Of a DNA stretch of 5,317 nucleotides, positions 1 to 5,317 are shown piece by piece (position 1 is the stretch's first letter; every line of letters starts with the position of its first letter). The translations under genes and the position numbers were made by a program. The notes beneath the pieces were generated by a model, which was not told the origin of the DNA, searched no databases, and saw only the letters and a list, made by a program, of their open reading frames with translations. Location of the stretch: contig JAJZAR010000102.1 of NCBI GenBank assembly GCA_021799315.1, positions 1 through 5,317 of the forward strand, read 5' to 3'. The stretch is from Thermoplasmata archaeon. Lineage in GTDB: Archaea > Thermoplasmatota > Thermoplasmata > Thermoplasmatales > Thermoplasmataceae.

Positions 1-402
1 CTCCCGGAGAATTTCAAGAATCTCTTTTTTCATATTCTTTGTATTTGAAATTTTTTTCACGGGCTTACTGTGAATCATAGAATTTAGAGCAAATATTCCA
101 GCCATGATTGTCATAGAAATCATGACCAGTATGATCATGAGCATGGAGGAAAACGTATCATAGGATGAATAAATTGCCTCTGTGTAAAGGAACATTATGA
201 AAAATGGCAGGAAAATCAGAGATAGCAGGAATCCTTTCATTGACAATGTGCTGGCAACAATGTAAAGCAAGGAAAGAATTGCGACAAGTATCAACTCAGG
301 CAATAATATTTCACTTCTATTGTATCTGTAAAGAAAGTATAGTATAAACCCAGAAATAATTGCCGAGGCGATGAGCGAAAAGAGGTTATACCTTTTCTCC
401 AT
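1..402 (-). CDS. Partial membrane protein with four predicted transmembrane helices, function unknown
   Basis: An uninterrupted frame of 134 codons runs from an ATG at 402-400 off the left edge, so the C-terminus is missing. I translated it by hand. The N-terminus is MEKRYNLF. Four hydrophobic stretches follow at about residues 7-25, 36-54, 57-73 and 86-107. Then comes a basic segment (about 113-126, rich in Lys) and the beginning of what looks like an amphipathic helix (KKEILEILRE) at the edge. An even number of helices and the Lys-rich tail suggest that both termini face the cytoplasm, although two Arg in the first loop blur the prediction. The start overlaps the last 17 bases of the J-domain gene, so the two are probably co-transcribed and translationally coupled. 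No strong Shine-Dalgarno is visible; the bases before the ATG are G-rich (GGGGTTAAAGG). I do not recognise the family. The final residues would suit the first helix of a cytoplasmic domain such as a winged helix, but this is a guess. Confidence 0.72.
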   Translation of the reverse strand, partial: MEKRYNLFSLIASAIISGFILYFLYRYNRSEILLPELILVAILSLLYIVASTLSMKGFLLSLIFLPFFIMFLYTEAIYSSYDTFSSMLMIILVMISMTIMAGIFALNSMIHSKPVKKISNTKNMKKEILEILRE

Positions 403-1264
403 CCTTTAACCCCATCTTACCCAGTTCTCTTGCGAGTTTCCATTCTGCCGTTGAAACTGAAAATTTACTAACCCCTATGAAAAATTCATCTGGCCTTCTG
501 TTTAAAAAATCGTGAAATTTGCTAAACTTCAAAATGACATCAGTCTCCTCTTTTGATAATTTTAAATTTTTGTATAATCCTGAATTAGCCCTCAGAATAA
601 CTTGCAAAATCGTTTCTTCCCGGGAAATCATCTCCATACTTATCTGCATCTCTTCTGTGCTTTTGGATGTTTCCTTCATTTTTTCAATTAATTTTTCATT
701 GAAATATGGAGTTTTGAGTCCCATGGATATTTTCTTTATCTGTAGACTGCAGTAAATAATAAAGACATCCTTGAACGATAGGGTGCCCCCCATTGCTCTC
801 AGTTTCATATCTTCTGGAAGGTCCTCAAATATCCTATCCGCCCATGCATGCTCAGAAGTGTATCTTGAAACTTCTGTCATCCACCTATCTATAATATCTC
901 TTTCTTTCCTCTGCAATTCCTTTTTAAATTGATCGTCTGTACCGGGGTAGCTCGGGGTGACAATTTTTCTTGCACCTTGATTGCTCATGTAACTTCTTGT
1001 CAGATGCCTAGGATCAGCAGGCCTGGACTTTCTCTCCTGCTTCTGCAACTTCATGGACATATCATATTGACTTCTTAAGTTTGGAGTTGTAAGAGTTTCA
1101 TAGGCTTCGTTAAGCTGACGTGTCATCAACTCTGCTATAGTTGTGTCTCCAGTAAATGTATCTGGATGCCACTGTTTTATAAGCGCTTTATAAGATTTTC
1201 TTATTTCGTCCTCTGAACTTGAAACTGATACATGAAGTAAGGAATAATAATTGAGCACTGTCAT
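386..1264 (-). CDS. J-domain protein (class III type) with an unrecognised C-terminal helical region
   Basis: A 292-residue protein whose N-terminus is a J domain (about residues 3-70). It has the LNYYSLL opening, a basic helix II (IRKSYKALIKQW), the HPD motif at residues 33-35 (encoded at 1168-1160) and a helix III ending NEAYETL...RSQYD. HPD is the residue set that triggers ATP hydrolysis in Hsp70 partners, so the protein should act with a DnaK, probably the one encoded divergently next door. It has no Gly/Phe region, no CxxCxGxG zinc motifs and no type I/II C-terminal domains, so it is not a DnaJ proper. Residues 71-105 are a basic, Pro-containing linker. Residues 110-292 are mostly charged and helical-looking, with no clear membrane segment, and I do not recognise them. 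An ATG at 1306 would add 14 residues. I prefer 1264 because the J domain begins there and a TATA-like element lies at the right distance for a leaderless start. The 3' end overlaps the membrane-protein gene. Confidence 0.9.
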   Translation of the reverse strand: MTVLNYYSLLHVSVSSSEDEIRKSYKALIKQWHPDTFTGDTTIAELMTRQLNEAYETLTTPNLRSQYDMSMKLQKQERKSRPADPRHLTRSYMSNQGARKIVTPSYPGTDDQFKKELQRKERDIIDRWMTEVSRYTSEHAWADRIFEDLPEDMKLRAMGGTLSFKDVFIIYCSLQIKKISMGLKTPYFNEKLIEKMKETSKSTEEMQISMEMISREETILQVILRANSGLYKNLKLSKEETDVILKFSKFHDFLNRRPDEFFIGVSKFSVSTAEWKLARELGKMGLKDGEKV

Positions 1265-1266
1265 GG

Positions 1267-1423
1267 TATAAAGTACTTGGATAAAATTATTTTTGCTGTG
1301 GAGCATTCACATTCTTATCCATGACTGCCAACGCCTTATGCTCCTGACCATCCCTTTAATACATAAATAAAGCCTCATAAAAACCCGAATACCATGAATT
1401 GTGGAACTTACATTATAAAGTAC
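1267..1423. repeat. Repeated 10-mer TATAAAGTAC in the divergent intergenic region
   Basis: The same ten bases, TATAAAGTAC, occur on the plus strand at 1267-1276 (just before the J-domain gene start) and at 1414-1423 (inside the inverted repeat upstream of grpE). The copies are 147 bases apart and their flanks do not match. They could be operator half-sites shared by the two divergent promoters, or chance in an AT-rich region. The interval given spans both copies; the bases between them are not part of the repeat. Confidence 0.3.
1281..1294 (-). promoter_or_regulatory. Putative TATA-like promoter element for the J-domain gene
   Basis: Read on the minus strand the site is AAAAATAATTTTAT, lying 17-30 bases upstream of the ATG at 1264. 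Archaeal TATA boxes sit roughly 26 bases before the transcription start, so this would place the start at or close to the ATG and give a leaderless message. The lack of any Shine-Dalgarno before 1264 agrees. A second AT-rich match (TTTATA, 1272-1267) is too close to the ATG to serve this start. This is a pattern-based prediction only. Confidence 0.4.
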
Positions 1424-1432
1424 AGGTATTCG
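1386..1432. repeat. Inverted repeat CGAATACC / GGTATTCG upstream of grpE
   Basis: The arms CGAATACC (1386-1393) and GGTATTCG (1425-1432) are perfect reverse complements separated by 31 bases. Just outside lie AAACC (1381-1385) and GGTTT (1440-1444), which would extend the dyad if a 7-base bulge on the right is allowed. The spacer contains one copy of TATAAAGTAC. The element lies about 114-160 bases before the grpE start, too far for core promoter contact but possible as a regulator site. It also overlaps the possible small ORF at 1394-1510. Its role is unknown. Confidence 0.35.
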
Positions 1433-1510
1433 TTGTTTAGGTTTCCAATGCTAGAGAAAAATATGTCTACCTGTGGAAGTTTCTCCATATCTCAAATAAC
1501 ATGGTTTTAG
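1394..1510 (+). CDS. Possible 38-codon small ORF upstream of grpE (tentative)
   Basis: ATG at 1394 opens a frame of 38 codons closed by TAG at 1508-1510, 35 bases before grpE. The peptide starts MNCGTYIIKYRY, is basic and aromatic, and has two Cys-Gly pairs (residues 3-4 and 27-28). An AT-rich element (ACATAAATAA, 1361-1370) lies centred about 28 bases before the ATG, which would suit a leaderless archaeal start. No Shine-Dalgarno is seen. Against it: a frame of this length is common by chance, it overlaps an inverted repeat, and no family is recognisable. It could instead be an untranslated regulatory stretch. Confidence 0.15.
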   Translation: MNCGTYIIKYRYSLFRFPMLEKNMSTCGSFSISQITWF

Positions 1511-1525
1511 AGAAATGTTTTTAAT
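1511..1525 (+). promoter_or_regulatory. Putative BRE/TATA promoter of the grpE-dnaK-dnaJ operon
   Basis: The sequence AGAAATG followed by TTTTTAAT (1518-1525) resembles an archaeal purine-rich BRE next to a TATA box. The box is centred about 24-25 bases before the grpE ATG at 1546, so transcription would begin at or next to the start codon. No Shine-Dalgarno lies before grpE, in contrast to dnaK and dnaJ, which fits a leaderless first gene. No promoter-like spacing is seen between the three genes. Confidence 0.5.
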
Positions 1526-1545
1526 GAAGAACATATTTACTGACG

Positions 1546-2073
1546 ATGACCTCGATGGAAAATCCAATAGAAGTTCTAACCAATCCACTGAATCATTCTA
1601 TGAAGGTTTCTGGAAGAAGAAACGCGTCTCGGAAAATTTCTGTTCCCATAGTGGATGAAAGATTGGATCAGCTTACGCAGAAAAATTCATCTCTCCTACG
1701 GTCCCTTGCGGATCTCCAGAACTACGTAAAAATTCAGGAGAGAAACTTCGAAGCTCAAAGTAAAACGAGAGGAAAGGAAATTCTGACCAGCCTTCTCCCA
1801 TTTCTGGATTCATTGGATGCAGGAATTGCTGCTGGCAAGGATACAGAAGTTCTCACATCTCTCAGAGACAATCTTCTGAATATAGTGGCCAAATTTAACT
1901 TAAAGCCCATAGAAACGGAAAACAAAAAGGTGGATGTAAAGTTTCATGAAGTTGTTGGAATCGTCAATGGCGATGAAGATGATATCATAGCTCACGAGGT
2001 ACAGAAAGGATATGTTTTGAACGATGAAGTAATACGAACTTCAAAGGTTATAGTGAAGAAAAAAGGTGATTAA
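1546..2073 (+). CDS. grpE: GrpE, nucleotide exchange factor of DnaK
   Basis: GrpE is the cytoplasmic co-chaperone that releases ADP from DnaK and so resets the chaperone cycle; it works as a dimer. The 175-residue protein has a flexible N-terminus, a long helix predicted to form the coiled-coil dimer (about 36-75, containing the family-typical LADLQNY), short helices around 76-114 (LLPFLDSLDAGI) and the C-terminal beta domain that contacts DnaK (about 119-172). That domain carries the hallmark strings FHEVVG and EVQKGYVLNDEVIR followed by SKVIV. The length is slightly below the usual bacterial size of about 190. The N-terminal tail is basic (K20, R24, R25, R29, K30), whereas many bacterial GrpE tails are acidic. 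ATG 1546 is the first start after an in-frame stop (1525-1527). A second ATG at 1555 is possible, but the TATA spacing favours 1546. It is the first gene of the operon, and the stop lies 2 bases before dnaK. Confidence 0.96.
   Translation: MTSMENPIEVLTNPLNHSMKVSGRRNASRKISVPIVDERLDQLTQKNSSLLRSLADLQNYVKIQERNFEAQSKTRGKEILTSLLPFLDSLDAGIAAGKDTEVLTSLRDNLLNIVAKFNLKPIETENKKVDVKFHEVVGIVNGDEDDIIAHEVQKGYVLNDEVIRTSKVIVKKKGD
2064..2070 (+). promoter_or_regulatory. Shine-Dalgarno site of dnaK
   Basis: AGGTGAT matches the archaeal 16S rRNA 3' end (anti-SD ATCACCT) in all seven positions and ends 5 bases before the dnaK ATG at 2076. It lies inside the last codons of grpE. It sets the reference spacing that helps decide the dnaJ start. 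Confidence 0.85.
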
Positions 2074-2075
2074 AA

Positions 2076-3923
2076 ATGAGTAAAATTATAGGAATTGATC
2101 TAGGAACTAGTAATTCAGCAGCGTCAGTGGTTATATCTGGAAAGCCAACCATGATACCAAGCGCAGAGGGTGTTTCCATGGGGGGAAAATCATTCCCGAG
2201 TTATGTGGCATTCACAAAGGATGGAGATCTACTTGTGGGTGAACCGGCAAGAAGACAAGCTCTTCTGAATCCAGAAGGAACTATATACGCGGCAAAGAGA
2301 AAGATGGGTACAGATTTTAAGTTCAAGGTGTATGGGAAAGAATACACTCCACAACAGATTTCGTCCTTCATTCTCCAGAAGATAAAGAGAGATGCAGAGG
2401 CTTATCTTGGCGAAACTGTAACAGATGCAGTTATAACTGTACCTGCGTATTTTGACGATAATCAGAGACAGGCTACAAAAGATGCTGGAACCATAGCTGG
2501 TTTGAACGTGAAAAGAATTATAAACGAACCAACGGCCGCTTCTCTGGCATACGGCCTGGACAAAGTTGGGCAATCCATGAAGATACTTGTGTTCGATCTA
2601 GGAGGAGGAACACTGGATGTGACCATAATGGATTTCGGAGATGGGGTCTTTGAAGTCGATTCCACTTCCGGTGACACAAAACTGGGCGGAACAGACATGG
2701 ATGATGCCATAATAAAATTCCTCGTAGATGATTTCAAGTCAAAGGAAAAGGTTGACCTGAGCAAGGACCAGAAAGCATACATAAGATTAAAAGACGCTGC
2801 GGAAAAAGCAAAGATCGAGCTGTCAACAACAATGGAAACCGAGATAAATCTACCTTACATTACGATTTCCAACAATGAACCAAAAAATCTTGTTGTAAAA
2901 CTAACAAGGTCAAAGCTTGAGGAACTTATTTCACCCATAGTTGCCAGAGCTAAGGCACCTCTGGAAAATGCACTGAAAGGAGCATCCCTCACCAAAGATA
3001 AGGTTGATAAAATCATACTTGTTGGTGGCCCAACGAGAATACCCTATGTTAAAAAATTCGTAGAAGATTTCTTTGGGAAGAAAGCTGAAGGAGGAGTGGA
3101 CCCAATGGAATGTGTTTCCATAGGGGCTTCCATACAGGGTGCAGTTCTGGCTGGTGACATCAAGGATATCGTCCTGCTTGACGTAACACCGCTTACACTT
3201 GGAATAGAAACGCTTGGAGGAGTGGCAACACCAATCATACCAGCAAACACAACAATACCCACACAGAAATCGCAAATGTTTTCAACTGCTGCAGATAATC
3301 AAACCGAGGTACCTATCCACGTTATTCAAGGAGATAGAGCAATGGCCAAAGATAACGTATCCTTAGGTATGTTCACCCTTCAGGGAATACCTCCTGCACC
3401 AAGAGGTATCCCACAGATAGAAGTATCATTTGATATAGATGCAAATGGAATCATTACTGTAACCGCAAAGGATAAAGCCACAAACAAATCGCAAAGAATG
3501 TCTATAGAGGCGAAGAATAAGCTTACAAAGGAAGAAATAGAAAAAATGAAAAAAGATGCGGAACAATTTGCTGAGGCAGATAAGAAAAGCAAAGAGGAGA
3601 TTGAAAAACTCAATGTGGCTGAAACACTCACCTATACAACAGAGAAATTGATCAAAGAGAACAAAGATAAGATCGATCAAAAGGATCAGGATGAAGCGAC
3701 TGAACTTATTAAGGAACTGAGAAAAGCAGTTGAGGAAAAAGACATAGAAAAAGTCGACCAGGCTTCGGAAAAGCTATCAAAGAAAGCACAGGATATAGGA
3801 ATGGCCATGTATTCAAAGGCACAGGAAGCAGAACAACAGGCAAAAGGTGGAGAAAACCAGCCACAGGAAGAAGCGCAATCAGAATCATCAGAAAATAAAT
3901 CAGAAGAAAACCAAAACCAATAA
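2076..3923 (+). CDS. dnaK: DnaK, Hsp70 molecular chaperone
   Basis: A 615-residue ATP-dependent cytoplasmic chaperone that binds exposed hydrophobic segments and cycles with DnaJ and GrpE. The ATPase domain (about 1-363) has the phosphate loop IDLGTSNS (7-14), catalytic Lys in YAAKR (K74, the equivalent of E. coli K70), VPAYF (122-126), EPTAA (151-155), DLGGGT (174-179) and the adenosine motif VGGPTRIP (316-323). The interdomain linker is DIVLLD (364-369), followed by the substrate-binding beta domain (about 370-480) with TPLTLGIE, NTTIPT and HVIQGDR, then a charged helical lid (about 483-580). The tail (586-615) is rich in Gln, Glu and Ser. Between K74 and E151 the protein is 24 residues shorter than E. 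coli DnaK (K70 to E171), the deletion seen in Gram-positive and archaeal Hsp70s. The only Cys is C346. Residue 12 is Ser where bacterial proteins usually have Thr. Start ATG 2076 is fixed by a perfect Shine-Dalgarno. Confidence 0.99.
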   Translation: MSKIIGIDLGTSNSAASVVISGKPTMIPSAEGVSMGGKSFPSYVAFTKDGDLLVGEPARRQALLNPEGTIYAAKRKMGTDFKFKVYGKEYTPQQISSFILQKIKRDAEAYLGETVTDAVITVPAYFDDNQRQATKDAGTIAGLNVKRIINEPTAASLAYGLDKVGQSMKILVFDLGGGTLDVTIMDFGDGVFEVDSTSGDTKLGGTDMDDAIIKFLVDDFKSKEKVDLSKDQKAYIRLKDAAEKAKIELSTTMETEINLPYITISNNEPKNLVVKLTRSKLEELISPIVARAKAPLENALKGASLTKDKVDKIILVGGPTRIPYVKKFVEDFFGKKAEGGVDPMECVSIGASIQGAVLAGDIKDIVLLDVTPLTLGIETLGGVATPIIPANTTIPTQKSQMFSTAADNQTEVPIHVIQGDRAMAKDNVSLGMFTLQGIPPAPRGIPQIEVSFDIDANGIITVTAKDKATNKSQRMSIEAKNKLTKEEIEKMKKDAEQFAEADKKSKEEIEKLNVAETLTYTTEKLIKENKDKIDQKDQDEATELIKELRKAVEEKDIEKVDQASEKLSKKAQDIGMAMYSKAQEAEQQAKGGENQPQEEAQSESSENKSEENQNQ

Positions 3924-3928
3924 GTGAT
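3922..3928 (+). promoter_or_regulatory. Shine-Dalgarno site that places the dnaJ start at TTG 3934
   Basis: AAGTGAT matches AGGTGAT in six of seven positions and overlaps the dnaK stop codon. It ends 5 bases before TTG 3934, the same spacing as the dnaK site. An upstream in-frame TTG at 3928 overlaps this site and so is an unlikely start. Confidence 0.7.
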
Positions 3929-3933
3929 TGACA

Positions 3934-5037
3934 TTGGCTAAAGACTACTATGGAACCCTGGGTGTTCCCAAAACGGCCTCTCAGGAAGAGATAAAGAAGG
4001 CTTTCAGGACCATGGCAAAGAAATGGCATCCTGATGCCAATCCAGAGAATAGAGAGGCTGCTGAGGCAAAATTTAAAGACATCAGCGAAGCTTATGAAGT
4101 TTTGTCTGATGAGAATAAACGAAGAGTATATGATCAGACAGGGCAGGTGAATTTCGGGGGAGGCAGTAACCAGCAAGGCTTCAATTGGGACAACTTTTCG
4201 CACTTCGGTGATTTCAATGATATTTTCGATGACTTATTCAGGAATTTCGGCGGTGGAGGCTTCCGACAACAAACAGGAAATCAGAGAACCTCAAGGCAAC
4301 TAGATCTTTCATTAAATTTGTCCATTTCAATGGCTGAATCCTATAAGGGAACAAGGAAAGAAATAAAATATAAAAGAACTGTTGATTGCACAAACTGTCA
4401 CGGCAAAGGACTGGAAGGCAACGATGTGAGAACATGCCCAACATGTAATGGCACAGGACAGGAGAGGGTTGTGCAGCAAGCAGGCCCCTTCAGGATGATG
4501 AACGTTATAAGCTGCAGAACATGCCAGGGTAGGGGATATACTGGCTCCACAAAGTGTCATGTGTGCCATGGAACAGGTAAGCAGAGCGAGGTTCAGTCAA
4601 AGTCCATAGATATACCTGCAGGCATTGCTGATAATACCCAATTTGTCATAAGAGGATTTGGAGACACGGAGGGAGGAGAAAGCGGAGATCTCTACATTCT
4701 TGTTAACGTGAGAGATGAAAGAGGGTATAAAAGGCTAAACAACGATCTCGTTATAGAAAAAGAAATTTCTTTCCCGGAGGCCGCAATGGGTGCAGAGTTA
4801 GAGGCGGATATTTTTGGGGAAACTCTAACGCTGAAAGTGCCAGCTGGAACACAACCTGGAGAGGTTGTAAAGGTTAAAGGCATGGGTTTCCCGCACACAA
4901 GAGGGGTAGGTAAGGGAGACCTTCTTGTCAGAGTGAAAGTAGTCGTTCCAAAAAAACTGAGCCCCACCCAGAAAGAATTACTTGAGAAATTTTCACAGGA
5001 AACGCCGACAAAGCATTCATGGTTTGGGAAAAAATAG
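3934..5037 (+). CDS. dnaJ: DnaJ, type I Hsp40 co-chaperone
   Basis: A 367-residue co-chaperone that brings unfolded clients to DnaK and stimulates its ATPase through the J domain. From the TTG start it begins MAKDYYGTLGV, as in other DnaJ proteins. The J domain (about 1-68) has HPD at 32-34. A Gly/Phe region (about 73-115) holds the DIF-type motif DFNDIFDDLF. The zinc-binding domain has all four repeats: CTNCHGKG (from C152), CPTCNGTG (C168), CRTCQGRG (C194) and CHVCHGTG (C208), able to hold two zinc ions. C-terminal substrate-binding and dimerisation domains follow, with IPAGI, GDLYI, a typical FPEAAMGAE and VPAGTQPGEVVKVKGMG. An in-frame TTG at 3928 would add two residues (MTL-), but the Shine-Dalgarno site and the family N-terminus favour 3934; there is no ATG at the N-terminus. 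It is the last gene of the operon, and no T-rich terminator is evident after the TAG. Confidence 0.98.
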   Translation: MAKDYYGTLGVPKTASQEEIKKAFRTMAKKWHPDANPENREAAEAKFKDISEAYEVLSDENKRRVYDQTGQVNFGGGSNQQGFNWDNFSHFGDFNDIFDDLFRNFGGGGFRQQTGNQRTSRQLDLSLNLSISMAESYKGTRKEIKYKRTVDCTNCHGKGLEGNDVRTCPTCNGTGQERVVQQAGPFRMMNVISCRTCQGRGYTGSTKCHVCHGTGKQSEVQSKSIDIPAGIADNTQFVIRGFGDTEGGESGDLYILVNVRDERGYKRLNNDLVIEKEISFPEAAMGAELEADIFGETLTLKVPAGTQPGEVVKVKGMGFPHTRGVGKGDLLVRVKVVVPKKLSPTQKELLEKFSQETPTKHSWFGKK

Positions 5038-5206
5038 GCTACAAGTTTAATGAACTCCGCCCAAGAGTAAAACTAAACGTTTCAAGAAAAATCCTGGCAT
5101 GGGAGTCTTATGTCAGAAATAACATTGAGTTTATCATTCCATAGGTTTGAAATAATTTATACTCCCTGGTATACGTAGATCTGTCCACTTGATGATTCAG
5201 TATTGC

Positions 5207-5251
5207 CAAACTCCATAGATTGAATAAAATCATATTTAGGAAAGGAGTTTG
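5207..5251. repeat. Inverted repeat CAAACTCC / GGAGTTTG
   Basis: CAAACTCC (5207-5214) and GGAGTTTG (5244-5251) are perfect reverse complements with 29 bases between them. The match does not extend in either direction. It lies upstream of the possible promoter at 5285-5292 and could be an operator of the next gene, a weak hairpin in the dnaJ message, or chance. Confidence 0.25.
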
Positions 5252-5284
5252 TTATAAATTTCCCCGGCAAAGGAAATCAAAATC

Positions 5285-5292
5285 TTATTATA
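5285..5292 (+). promoter_or_regulatory. Putative TATA box of a gene starting at ATG 5314
   Basis: TTATTATA is centred 25-26 bases before an ATG at 5314-5316, with A-rich sequence (ATCAAAATC) just upstream as a possible BRE. The geometry is the same as at the grpE and J-domain gene starts in this window. Only four bases of the proposed gene are inside the window, so its existence cannot be confirmed. Confidence 0.3.
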
Positions 5293-5317
5293 CGGAAAGT
5301 GAATTTAACTTCAATGA

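Larger units (their letters stand above)
5038..5313. other. Non-coding stretch downstream of dnaJ
   Basis: I see no convincing gene in these 276 bases. The longest plus-strand frame I found by eye has about 22 codons (from the ATG at 5110). Stops occur in all three minus-strand frames between 5277 and 5313, so nothing open enters from the right on that strand. There is no run of five or more T on the plus strand, so no obvious archaeal oligo-T terminator for the dnaK operon. AT-rich, TATA-like patches occur near 5151-5162, 5252-5260 and 5285-5292. An 8-base inverted repeat lies at 5207-5251. Confidence 0.6.

Noticed and set aside
519..755. Plus-strand open frame of 78 codons inside the J-domain gene
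   Set aside because: It is antisense to a well-supported gene, has no promoter or ribosome site, and its translation shows no family features.
1265..1306. J-domain gene starting at ATG 1306
   Set aside because: The extra 14 residues lie outside the J domain, no Shine-Dalgarno or suitably spaced TATA element precedes 1306, and the element at 1281-1294 would fall inside the coding region.
1265..1545. Search by eye for known heat-shock operators: CIRCE (TTAGCACTC-N9-GAGTGCTAA) and the Archaeoglobus-type CTAAC-N5-GTTAG
   Set aside because: Neither pattern is present in the divergent region, so no known regulator is assigned.
2229..3934. Several minus-strand open frames opposite dnaK
   Set aside because: They mirror the codon structure of dnaK, give low-complexity Ser/Phe/Cys-rich translations, overlap each other and lack starts with signals.
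3709..4967. Minus-strand open frames opposite the end of dnaK and dnaJ, up to 164 codons
   Set aside because: dnaK and dnaJ are certain on the plus strand with conserved motifs throughout. The antisense translations have no recognisable domain.
5038..5313. tRNA, other structured RNA, CRISPR or mobile element after dnaJ
   Set aside because: No cloverleaf pattern, no regularly spaced repeats and no transposase or terminal repeats are visible; only one short inverted repeat is present.

Overview
The window looks like a piece of an archaeal genome, most likely a member of the Thermoplasmatales (Thermoplasma/Ferroplasma/Cuniculiplasma-like). Four things point there: a bacterial-type GrpE-DnaK-DnaJ set with a DnaK lacking the N-terminal-quadrant insertion of proteobacterial DnaK; archaeal TATA-like boxes about 25 bases upstream of start codons at operon heads (leaderless style); strong Shine-Dalgarno sites (AGGTGAT) only at internal operon genes; and moderate-to-low GC. 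The genus cannot be fixed from the sequence alone.

Layout. (1) 1-1264, minus strand: a gene for a J-domain protein of unrecognised C-terminal architecture (386-1264), followed with a 17-base overlap by a membrane-protein gene that runs off the left edge (1-402). (2) 1265-1545: a divergent intergenic region with TATA-like elements for both directions, an inverted repeat, a repeated 10-mer and a possible 38-codon small ORF. (3) 1546-5037, plus strand: the tight operon grpE-dnaK-dnaJ, with a 2-base gap between grpE and dnaK and a 10-base gap between dnaK and the preferred TTG start of dnaJ. (4) 5038-5313: a non-coding stretch with an inverted repeat and several TATA-like elements. It ends at an ATG (5314) that may open the next gene.

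Function. DnaK is the ATP-driven Hsp70 chaperone, the type I DnaJ delivers substrates and stimulates ATP hydrolysis, and GrpE exchanges nucleotide. The divergent J-domain protein keeps the HPD motif and could be a second co-chaperone for the same DnaK. Its overlapping membrane-protein neighbour raises the possibility of a membrane-linked branch of the chaperone network. That pair is the least explained part of the window. The rest is a well-known chaperone locus, and I see no clear evidence of a wholly new system.
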